Source: Firmicutes bacterium UBA4996 (lineage in GTDB: Bacteria; Bacillota; Limnochordia; Darwinibacteriales; Darwinibacteriaceae). Taken from it: a stretch of DNA of 12,077 nucleotides. This document shows positions 6,338 to 12,077 of the stretch, piece after piece. The first letter of the stretch is position 1, and each line of letters begins with the position of its first letter. Both the position numbers and the translations under genes were made by a program. The DNA lies in NCBI GenBank assembly GCA_002396805.1, contig DGYW01000064.1, positions 157,095 through 169,171 on the forward strand. Direction: 5' to 3'. The notes under the pieces are model-generated. The model had not been told where the DNA came from, did no database searches, and saw only the letters and a list, made by a program, of their open reading frames with translations.

Positions 6338-8006
6338 ACTTAAGAGTCTCTATCTAGCCTTACTGAATGTCCACTACGGATGGTCAGCTGGAAAGTACTA
6401 TTATTTCAAGAAGAAACAACGGATTTGGGAGCCGCTAGTGCTAGTGGTAGCCCTAGCTCCAGCAGCGGTCATGGCCGTGTGGTTCTTGTGGTCCATGACG
6501 GATAAACTTTTTCTGGCCGGTCTAGCTTATGGGGAACCTCACCTAAGTTTAGCCTATGGTGCTCTGATGGTCGCGGTTTTGACCCTCTTCTTTGGTTTTT
6601 TCTATGTTCTTTCCGCTTTCTATTTCAGTAGCGATTTGGAAATTTTAGTACCCCTACCTTTCAAATCTTGGGAAATCCTTGTAGCCAAGTTGGGAGTGGT
6701 CTTGACTGGCCAATATGTGATCAACACCTTGCTCTTGCTACCGATTTGGATTAGGTACGGTTTGCTGGCTGGGGTAGGCGTAGACTATGTCTTAAGCGCC
6801 TTGGTTGTATTTCTAACGTTGCCCATCCTTCCCCTAGTATTAGCCAGCTTATTTACAGTTGTGTTGATGCGTTTTACTAATCTTAGTCGACACAAGGACC
6901 GTCTTACCCTGATCGGGGGAATTCTTTTCGTTGTGGTCGTGTTGGGCTTTCAACTCTGGATGCAAAATAACATTGGGGATGGAGATCCTGAGGCTTTCTT
7001 GGAGCAAGTCTTGATTCAGACCGATGGCCTAGTTAGGATCGTCGGCAGGGTGTTTCCCACAAGTGTGTGGGCAGCTCAAGCCATGGCCTACAGCTATTCT
7101 GCTCAAGGTTGGCTTCGTCTGTTTTACTTAGTGCTTGCAAGTGCCGTGGGGTTAGGCGTTCTTTACCTTCTCGGTGAACGAGTGTTCTTGCAAGGTGTCG
7201 TGGCTGGTTTGGAAGGTAGTAAGCAGGGAGCTTCCAGGGCGGTGGATTGGAAAAGCCCCCAGGTTAGGCCAGCGTTTTGGACCTTGGTTAATACGGAGAT
7301 TAGACTTTTTGTGCGGGATCCAGGCTTTGCCCTCAATGGTCTTATTGGCTACATTTTGCTACCAGTTATGGCCATCTTACCTTTGTTTGCTAAGAATTTG
7401 TCGGAAAACCCCTTCGAATTTTTAACACAACAAGAGTGGCCGCCCTTGCTGTTGATAGGCGGAGTGGCCTTGTTCTTTATGGTTATGACCTCTATGTCCA
7501 TGATTCCCACCACGACCTTTTCGCGGGAAGGCAAGTATCTGTGGATCATTCGTAGTATGCCTCTTTCTATTCAAGAGATCATCTTCACTAGAGTGGTGGC
7601 ATCGCAAATTGTAAACACTCTTGGCTGTTTACTGGGGTTATTACCTGTCGCGCACCTATTTGGATGGAGTGTCTTTACCATCATTATTGGCACCTTATTA
7701 GGAGTTTTTTTGGCGACAGCCTTAGCATGTTTGCTGATAATCTTAGATCTAAGTCGGCCAATGCTCGATTGGGTTAATCCTATTAAGGCTGTTAAATCCA
7801 ATCTGAATGCTATAGTTGGGCTCTTTGGTTCTATGTTACTGACGTTTGGTTTGGGGGCGCTGTTCTATTGGAATTTCCAAGCCGGGCAGCTTTGGCTTGT
7901 GCCGTTGGAGTTGTTGCTGGCCTGTGCGGTTTTGGCGTTTCTTGGTCTTCTTTTGCTTTCAAGATTTGCTCCTAAACAATGGCAGAGTATCGAGGGGGGT
8001 ATCTAG
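6327..8006 (+). CDS. Large ABC-2-type transporter permease
   Basis: A 559-residue integral membrane protein with about 12-13 hydrophobic segments spread along its length. It has a short basic N-terminus (YYYFKKKQRIWEP) and a central cytoplasmic motif, EIRLFVRDPGFALN, near residue 323. That motif is the kind of Glu/Arg-Asp-Pro element found where ABC-2 permeases meet their ATPase. The size fits the roughly 550-residue Bacillota permease families that pair with EcsA-like ATPases and look like a duplicated six-helix unit. The start at ATG 6327 overlaps the ATPase by 11 bp and has GGTG at 6317-6320. An ATG at 6315 is the alternative and adds four residues. The pair is likely an exporter or a membrane-stress transporter. 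I cannot name the cargo. Confidence 0.85.
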   Translation: MGNRLKSLYLALLNVHYGWSAGKYYYFKKKQRIWEPLVLVVALAPAAVMAVWFLWSMTDKLFLAGLAYGEPHLSLAYGALMVAVLTLFFGFFYVLSAFYFSSDLEILVPLPFKSWEILVAKLGVVLTGQYVINTLLLLPIWIRYGLLAGVGVDYVLSALVVFLTLPILPLVLASLFTVVLMRFTNLSRHKDRLTLIGGILFVVVVLGFQLWMQNNIGDGDPEAFLEQVLIQTDGLVRIVGRVFPTSVWAAQAMAYSYSAQGWLRLFYLVLASAVGLGVLYLLGERVFLQGVVAGLEGSKQGASRAVDWKSPQVRPAFWTLVNTEIRLFVRDPGFALNGLIGYILLPVMAILPLFAKNLSENPFEFLTQQEWPPLLLIGGVALFFMVMTSMSMIPTTTFSREGKYLWIIRSMPLSIQEIIFTRVVASQIVNTLGCLLGLLPVAHLFGWSVFTIIIGTLLGVFLATALACLLIILDLSRPMLDWVNPIKAVKSNLNAIVGLFGSMLLTFGLGALFYWNFQAGQLWLVPLELLLACAVLAFLGLLLLSRFAPKQWQSIEGGI

Positions 8007-9215
8007 TTGGATTTTATCCACAACCCACTGATTCAAGATGTCTTAATCTTGGTATTTGCCTTGGCCTTAAGTGCCATTGCGTACTATGGGGTTAAGCGCT
8101 ATTTGTTACAGTGGTTGTATCGCTTGTTTCGTAAGACACCCACGATTTGGGATAATATTCTTTTTGACCAAGGTGTCTTTGATAGCTTTTCTTTAGTTAT
8201 TCCTGGTTTGTTAATGTATCGCGTTTTACCATTTCTGCAGGTCTTGGAGTCCGGTACGGCTCAGCTCCTGCAGGTTGGTGTCATGGTTGTGCTGGCTATC
8301 TCTTTAGATCGCGTGCTCAAGGCGGGGTTAAAGATTTATAACTCTTATCCGATCTCAGACCGGATGCCAATTAAGGGATACGTACAGATTTTCCAAATTG
8401 TCCTATGGATCTTTACGGGTACCGCCATCTTGTCTTTGCTGTTGGGTCAATCCCCCTGGATCTTGCTTAGTGGTTTAGGGGCCTTAAGTGCCATCTTGAT
8501 CTTGGTCTTTCAAGACACTATTCTTTCCTTTATTGCCGGCCTGCAATTAACCATGAACGATCAGGTGCGGGTGGGCGATTGGATCGAGATGCCCCAATAT
8601 GGAGCCGATGGCGATGTAGAAGAAGTGGCCTTACACACGATTAAGGTTCGCAATTGGGACAAATCAATCACAACCATTCCTACCCATAAATTGGTGGGTG
8701 ATTCTTTTAAGAATTGGCGGGGCATGTTTGAGTCTGGCGGACGGCGAATAAAACGTTCGATTCTAATTGATCAGACGAGTGTGCGTTTTTGTGATGAGGA
8801 ACTGTTGGGGCGTCTAGAGAATATTCAGCTGTTGCAGGATTACTTGGCTCGGAAGACTAAAGAAATAGAAGAATATAATGCTTTGCACAACATTGATAGT
8901 TCATCTCTAGTGAATGGACGCCATTTAACCAACCTTGGCACCTTCAGGGCCTATCTGATGGCTTATCTCCGCACTCATCCCGAGATCAATCAAGAGATGA
9001 TTCTTCTAGTTCGCCATCTACAACCAACTACTAATGGATTGCCAATGGAAATTTATGTCTTCACTAAGGATGTGGCATGGGTTAAGCATGAGAGTGTTCA
9101 AGCGGACATTTTCGATCACATCTTAGCAGTTGTTCCCCAATTCGATCTACGGGTGTTTCAAAATCCCGGTGGTCACGATTTGGCCCGAATTGGATTGGAA
9201 AGGAGTGCATACTGA
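8007..9215 (+). CDS. ybdG: MscS-family mechanosensitive channel, YbdG/MscM type
   Basis: A 402-residue channel protein close in length to E. coli YbdG (MscM). It has several N-terminal helices and a pore-lining helix region at about 155-180 (LSAILILVFQDTILSFIAGL). The MscS beta domain follows (VRVGDWIEMPQYGADGDVEE, then VALHTIKVRNWDKSITTIPT). The long C-terminal stretch contains DSFKNWRGMFESGGRRIKRS, VNGRHLTNLGTFRAYL and NPGGHDLA, all characteristic of the YbdG branch rather than of small MscS. It gates under membrane tension and protects against hypo-osmotic shock. The start is TTG 8007, directly abutting the permease stop (TAG-TTG), supported by GAGGGGGG at 7992-7999 seven nt upstream. No ATG fits as well. 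Confidence 0.93.
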   Translation: MDFIHNPLIQDVLILVFALALSAIAYYGVKRYLLQWLYRLFRKTPTIWDNILFDQGVFDSFSLVIPGLLMYRVLPFLQVLESGTAQLLQVGVMVVLAISLDRVLKAGLKIYNSYPISDRMPIKGYVQIFQIVLWIFTGTAILSLLLGQSPWILLSGLGALSAILILVFQDTILSFIAGLQLTMNDQVRVGDWIEMPQYGADGDVEEVALHTIKVRNWDKSITTIPTHKLVGDSFKNWRGMFESGGRRIKRSILIDQTSVRFCDEELLGRLENIQLLQDYLARKTKEIEEYNALHNIDSSSLVNGRHLTNLGTFRAYLMAYLRTHPEINQEMILLVRHLQPTTNGLPMEIYVFTKDVAWVKHESVQADIFDHILAVVPQFDLRVFQNPGGHDLARIGLERSAY

Positions 9216-10162
9216 TGGGTGCCTATGTTCGTCGTGAGTATCCTGAGTGGTCTTGGTCGTTTTCGAGGCAGCAAATGTTCTCCACCTGTCTGCGTCGTTA
9301 TTACTACAACTATTATGGTTCTCATAATGGTTGGGAAGCCCAAGCTCCCTCGGAGGTGGCTCTAGCCTATCGTTTAAAGAAGTTGAGTAATATTTATCTG
9401 GTCCTAGGGGATGCGGTCCATAAGAGTGCAGCTCAGATCGTGGAACGCGTTCAGGAGGGCCGAAGGGTACCTAAGGCGAGTGAAGTGGAGGAAGAGATTC
9501 GGCGACAGTTACGCCGGGTGTGGAAGTCCTCCCGCGATGATGGGGATCTTTTTTTAAGACGTCCTAATCGGGTGGACATGCTACACGAGTTTTACTATGG
9601 CTTGGGAATCAGTGAGGATACGATCGCTAAGATTAACCAGCGAGCAACTGAAACGGCCCAATCTTTAGTGGCTTCTTCCATCTGGGCAGAATTAGGAGAG
9701 GAAGGAACGAGACTAATCAGTTGCGAGCAGTTTGATACTTTTCCGCTTGGGGAGACGCCTGTGTATGCTGTGCCAGATCTTCTCTTTGAAAATACCCAGG
9801 GTCAGTGGATCATTGTGGACTGGAAAACCGGAGAGGAGGCAGAGGATAATCGAGACCAGGTAGCGTTATACGCCCTTTATGTCCAGAGAAAACATGGAGT
9901 ACCGGTGGATAAGATTGTTACTCGCCTAGAATATTTGAATTTAAGAACTCAGCAAGTACTAGTTTTTTCAGATCAAGAGCTGGAGGTAGTGGAGCAAGCA
10001 GCCCTAGCTAGTATGGAAGAAATGCGAGGGCTACTTCGAGATCCAACCCAGAATATTCCCCGGGCTAAGGAGCATTTTCCCTTAACACCGGAGCGGAATA
10101 GATGCCTATGGTGCAATTTTTACGAACTGTGTAAACGAGAATTGGCTGAGAGTGTCTCTTGA
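9215..10162 (+). CDS. PD-(D/E)XK nuclease of the RecB/Cas4-like class with probable Fe-S cluster
   Basis: A 315-residue soluble protein with the full RecB-type nuclease active site: H69 in LGDAVH, D188 in VPDLL, D202 and K204 in IIVDWKTG, and the trailing Q215/Y219 (DQVALY). Four cysteines frame the domain as in Cas4 and AddB: C25 near the N-terminus (FSTCLRRYYY) and C297, C300 and C306 at the C-terminus (CLWCNFYELC, spacing C-x2-C-x5-C). This predicts a 4Fe-4S cluster. Such proteins cut or resect DNA ends. No Cas1/Cas2, helicase or CRISPR array lies in this window, so it is a stand-alone member rather than an assigned Cas4. ATG 9215 overlaps the channel stop by 1 bp (TGATG), with AAAGGAG at 9199-9205. 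It closes the plus-strand directon. Confidence 0.88.
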   Translation: MGAYVRREYPEWSWSFSRQQMFSTCLRRYYYNYYGSHNGWEAQAPSEVALAYRLKKLSNIYLVLGDAVHKSAAQIVERVQEGRRVPKASEVEEEIRRQLRRVWKSSRDDGDLFLRRPNRVDMLHEFYYGLGISEDTIAKINQRATETAQSLVASSIWAELGEEGTRLISCEQFDTFPLGETPVYAVPDLLFENTQGQWIIVDWKTGEEAEDNRDQVALYALYVQRKHGVPVDKIVTRLEYLNLRTQQVLVFSDQELEVVEQAALASMEEMRGLLRDPTQNIPRAKEHFPLTPERNRCLWCNFYELCKRELAESVS

Positions 10163-10183
10163 TAACGACTAAGCTAGGAGGCA

Positions 10184-10783
10184 TTATGGGGTCAACGGTA
10201 AGCGCTCTTGAAATAAGCGGTCGATGTGGTGGTCGATCTCTAACCAGTTTTTGACCCGAGGCAATACAGTCTGTCGATGCCGGTTGTGGGAAGCGTGGAA
10301 GAGTAGAGTATAAATGCCCCGTTCGGCTACATCGTGGGCATTTTCGAGTTTATCATCCACGAAGAAATCTACCCCGAGCTCCACACAACGATCACCTTTA
10401 GAGTAATTTTCCCGATGGGGACTCATGAATAGTGAGTGGTAGGGGAGATTGTGCTTTTTCAGCCAGTATTCTGTAACCTGCCGGTGCTCTTCATCCCTTG
10501 CGGTAATTAGGTGAATGGTGCAGCCCTGATCCCATAGTTTGCCTAGAATTTCGGCGCAATGGGGACGTATGGGCACGGTAGAGATAATGGAATCAATCTT
10601 AGCAGCAAAGAACTCTCGAACCTCTTCAACAGTTCGATCGAAAGCCTCTTCAATATAGAAAGAAGGGCGAATCATCTCCTGGCCAAAGTATTTACCGGCT
10701 TCTTGGAGCCAGAGGTTGTTTAAACCATCATCATCACCTGTAAGTACACCGTCAATATCGAACCCAAAAATCAGTTTTGAGAT
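10184..10783 (-). CDS. HAD-superfamily 5'(3')-deoxyribonucleotidase-like phosphatase, probable ATC start
   Basis: A 199-residue HAD phosphatase resembling the NT5C/YqfW nucleotidase group, which dephosphorylates (deoxy)nucleoside monophosphates. Catalytic motif I, FGFDIDGVLTGDDDG, has nucleophile D9 and acid/base D11. Motif II is T94 (LITAR), motif III Lys is probably K129 (YSKGD) and motif IV is D143/D144 (FFVDDKLEN). The first in-frame ATG (10675) lies after motif I and would give an inactive fragment. Upstream the frame is open to a TAA at 10801-10803 and holds no ATG, GTG or TTG. An ATC codon at 10781-10783 sits exactly 7 nt after GAGGTG (10791-10796) and gives a normal-looking N-terminus (SKLIFGFDIDG). 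I take this as the start, with CTG or ATT just downstream as weaker options. It lies 18 bp after ogt and is probably co-transcribed with it. Substrate is not determined. Confidence 0.8.
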   Translation of the reverse strand: MSKLIFGFDIDGVLTGDDDGLNNLWLQEAGKYFGQEMIRPSFYIEEAFDRTVEEVREFFAAKIDSIISTVPIRPHCAEILGKLWDQGCTIHLITARDEEHRQVTEYWLKKHNLPYHSLFMSPHRENYSKGDRCVELGVDFFVDDKLENAHDVAERGIYTLLFHASHNRHRQTVLPRVKNWLEIDHHIDRLFQERLPLTP

Positions 10784-10796
10784 TGGTCTACACCTC
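10781..10796 (-). promoter_or_regulatory. Shine-Dalgarno and putative ATC start of the nucleotidase
   Basis: On the minus strand GAGGTG (10796 down to 10791) is followed by a 7-nt spacer and then ATC (10783 down to 10781). The spacing is ideal. The in-frame stop at 10803-10801 rules out a more distant conventional start. This site decides the start of the gene. Confidence 0.5.
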
Positions 10797-10801
10797 GTTT
10801 C

Positions 10802-11299
10802 TTAAGCGTTTAGGTTAGGAAATAGTGTAACATTTTCTATTTCGAGAAGCAAGCGTTTTCGATTTAAGCCACCGCCATAACCCCCAAACCAATCTGTTCC
10901 TAGCACTCGATGACAGGGAATAATAATGCTAATGGGGTTCGTTCCCACAGCCCGCCCCACAGCACGAAACGCTTTGGTATTAAGGTTTGTGGCGATTTGC
11001 TTGTAAGTCGTAGTTTGTCCATGGGCTACTTTTTCAACTTCTGCCCACACCCTTTTTTGAAAGGGGGTTCCCCGAAGTTCTAAGGGCCAGGACCACACTA
11101 AGGGTTTGCCCAAGAAATAAGTGTTAAGTGCTTCCACTTGGCTAGGTTCTAAGGGGCAAGAAATTGTCTCCGTCATGGGGAAGTACTTTTTTCGCCAGTC
11201 TTTTGCATGCTCTCGATCGAAGGACGCATACACCAATGTTTCCTCGTCAAAGAGAAAATACAATGGACCGAGGGGCGAATCATAGGTGGAAGATTGCAC
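10802..11299 (-). CDS. ogt: Methylated-DNA--protein-cysteine S-methyltransferase (O6-alkylguanine-DNA alkyltransferase)
   Basis: A 165-residue suicide DNA-repair protein that takes alkyl groups from O6-alkylguanine onto its own cysteine. The active site IIIPCHRVLG is present with acceptor C129. It is preceded by the helix-turn-helix and arginine-finger region (QTTTYKQIATNLNTKAFRAV, then GRAVGTNP) and followed by GGYGGGLNRKRLLLEIE, all diagnostic. The N-terminal domain opens with STYDSPLGPLYFLFDEE. GTG 11299 is chosen because AAGGAGG at 11308-11314 lies 8 nt upstream and the length then matches the family. The reading frame stays open 51 codons further upstream, but that part crosses the intergenic region and the start of the divergent MATE gene. 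No AdaA-type fusion is present. It is followed 18 bp later by the nucleotidase. Confidence 0.95.
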   Translation of the reverse strand: MQSSTYDSPLGPLYFLFDEETLVYASFDREHAKDWRKKYFPMTETISCPLEPSQVEALNTYFLGKPLVWSWPLELRGTPFQKRVWAEVEKVAHGQTTTYKQIATNLNTKAFRAVGRAVGTNPISIIIPCHRVLGTDWFGGYGGGLNRKRLLLEIENVTLFPNLNA

Positions 11300-11319
11300 A
11301 AAAGTCTCCTCCTTCGGTG

Positions 11320-11326
11320 TATAATA
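11320..11326. promoter_or_regulatory. Overlapping -10 elements of the divergent ogt and MATE promoters
   Basis: In the 86-bp gap between the two divergent genes, TATAAT on the plus strand (11320-11325) overlaps TATTAT on the minus strand (11326 down to 11321). The plus-strand box would give the MATE gene a leader of about 54 nt. The minus-strand box would start transcription at about 11314, right at the ogt ribosome site. Neither has a strong -35: TTGCAC at 11294 is 20 bp away on the plus strand, and only weak TTTGTT-like boxes occur on the minus strand. Shared use is inference. Confidence 0.35.
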
Positions 11327-11385
11327 GAAGAATACTTCGCAACAAAGAAGACAAATCCTGCCTTGGGCAGAAAGGAGTGAGGCTA

Positions 11386-12077
11386 GTGGCGGTAGAGCCG
11401 CAGTTGGTAACGGATCGAGCTGATCTGCGCAAGCGAGTAATGTTCTTGGCATGGCCTGCTATTATAGAAAATCTCTTGCACACTATGGTTGGGATTGTGG
11501 ACACAGCCATGGTTGGTCGTCTGGGATCCCCATCGTTAGCGGGAGTAGGCTTAGCGAATCAAATCTTCAACATCAGTTTGACAGTGTTTGCAGCTCTAGC
11601 CACCGGGAGTACCGCGTTGGTGGCTAGGCATATTGGAGCGGGCGAACCCAAAAAAGCAGGGGAGGTGGCCCGTCAGTCGTTAATCTTAGGTGTCTTTGTT
11701 TCTGGTAGTGTCATGGCTATTCTCTTGGCAACCGCCAGAGGGCTTCTGGGTCTACTCTTTAGGAAATCCGACCCCTTGGTGCTAGACTTAAGTGCCCAAT
11801 ACGTGCGCATTGTAGCCAGCGCCCTTATTCTAAATTACTTCTTAATCGTGATTAATGCCATTTTACGGGGAGCTGGTGATACCAAGACTCCCATGCGTAT
11901 TACCGCTTTGGTCAACATCATTAATATTATCGGAAATGCTGTTTTCATCTATGGGGTAGGCCCTATTCCACCCATGGGAGTGGCAGGGGCCGCCTGGGGT
12001 ACTGCAGTGGCTCAGGCTTGTGGCGGTGTGCTAGCGTTTCGGGTTCTTCTGCGTAATCCAGTTTTGCATGTTAGGCT
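11386..12077 (+). CDS. MATE-family multidrug/cation efflux transporter, N-terminal half (runs off right edge)
   Basis: From GTG 11386 the frame is open for 230 codons to the window end, about half of a typical 450-residue MATE transporter. The characteristic opening is seen: LAWPAIIENLLHTMVGIVDT, then AMVGRLGSPSLAGVGLANQI (about residues 20-60). Next comes ALATGSTALVARHIGAGEPK, and later ILRGAGDTKTPMRITALVNI with GVAGAAWGTAVAQ, giving about five to six membrane helices so far. These proteins export drugs or toxic organic cations in exchange for Na+ or H+. The start is set by AAAGGAG at 11371-11377, 8 nt upstream. ATG 11440 would be a later alternative but lacks a ribosome site. It is divergent from ogt, with 86 bp between the starts. 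Confidence 0.92.
   Translation, partial: MAVEPQLVTDRADLRKRVMFLAWPAIIENLLHTMVGIVDTAMVGRLGSPSLAGVGLANQIFNISLTVFAALATGSTALVARHIGAGEPKKAGEVARQSLILGVFVSGSVMAILLATARGLLGLLFRKSDPLVLDLSAQYVRIVASALILNYFLIVINAILRGAGDTKTPMRITALVNIINIIGNAVFIYGVGPIPPMGVAGAAWGTAVAQACGGVLAFRVLLRNPVLHVR

Noticed and set aside
10143..10160. Terminator hairpin between the convergent nuclease and nucleotidase genes
   Set aside because: AGAG-TGT-CTCT near the nuclease stop gives only a 4-bp stem with no following T-tract on either strand.
9215..10162. CRISPR-associated cas4
   Set aside because: The domain layout fits Cas4, but there is no repeat array, cas1 or cas2 in the window, so the Cas name is not justified.
11300..11452. 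N-terminal extension of the alkyltransferase to ATG 11452
   Set aside because: The added 51 residues are low-complexity and cysteine-rich with no family match, and they cross the divergent promoter and the MATE start. The GTG at 11299 has a strong ribosome site and gives the usual length.
1544..11529. Excess of the palindrome GGATCC
   Set aside because: About ten copies occur where about three are expected, but most fall in Asp-Pro codons (GAT CC) inside genes, so codon use explains them better than a functional site.

Overview
The window looks like bacterial chromosome from a member of the Bacillota (Firmicutes). It has strong purine-rich ribosome binding sites in front of nearly every gene and ATG, GTG and TTG starts. 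It carries a Firmicutes-style TetR regulator and long runs of tightly packed co-directional genes, with GC close to one half by eye. A deep-branching clostridial or limnochordial lineage is my guess. That guess rests on style and on a dipeptide-type binding protein that lacks the usual lipoprotein cysteine, not on a phylogenetic marker. I see no tRNA, rRNA, CRISPR array, transposon or phage gene.

Layout. (1) Positions 1-411, minus strand: the N-terminal part of an HD-GYP-like phosphohydrolase, cut by the left edge. (2) 508-1601, plus: two overlapping half-size chromate (CHR) transporter genes, divergent from the HD gene. (3) 1602-1712: a regulatory gap with a good extended -10 promoter followed by an 18-bp inverted repeat that looks like a TetR operator. 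(4) 1713-10162, plus: one unbroken directon of eight genes with gaps of 0-52 bp or short overlaps. These are a TetR regulator, a peptide/nickel-type binding protein, its two permeases (DppB/DppC type), an ABC-2-type ATPase, its large permease, a YbdG/MscM-type mechanosensitive channel and a Cas4/RecB-like PD-(D/E)XK nuclease with four cysteines placed for an Fe-S cluster. (5) 10184-11299, minus: a HAD-family 5'-nucleotidase-like gene preceded by ogt (O6-alkylguanine-DNA alkyltransferase); ogt is transcribed first. (6) 11386 to the right edge, plus: the start of a MATE efflux transporter, divergent from ogt.

How the parts fit. The TetR gene and the binding-protein gene are 1 bp apart, so the regulator probably controls itself and the uptake system. 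The uptake system has no ATPases of its own class here. The one ATPase in the run belongs with the ABC-2 permease that overlaps it, so the importer must borrow ATPases encoded elsewhere. The ogt/nucleotidase pair suggests damaged-nucleotide or nucleic-acid housekeeping.

The most useful corrections to a naive ORF reading are these. The nucleotidase must begin about 36 codons upstream of its first ATG to include its catalytic DxD motif; the only well-placed start there is a non-canonical ATC with an ideal Shine-Dalgarno. The ogt gene starts at a GTG at 11299, not far upstream. The edge-truncated HD and MATE genes are real. I do not see a clear new multi-gene defence or metabolic system. The best candidates for novelty are the ATC start, the stand-alone Fe-S nuclease translationally coupled to a mechanosensitive channel, and the ATPase-less importer.
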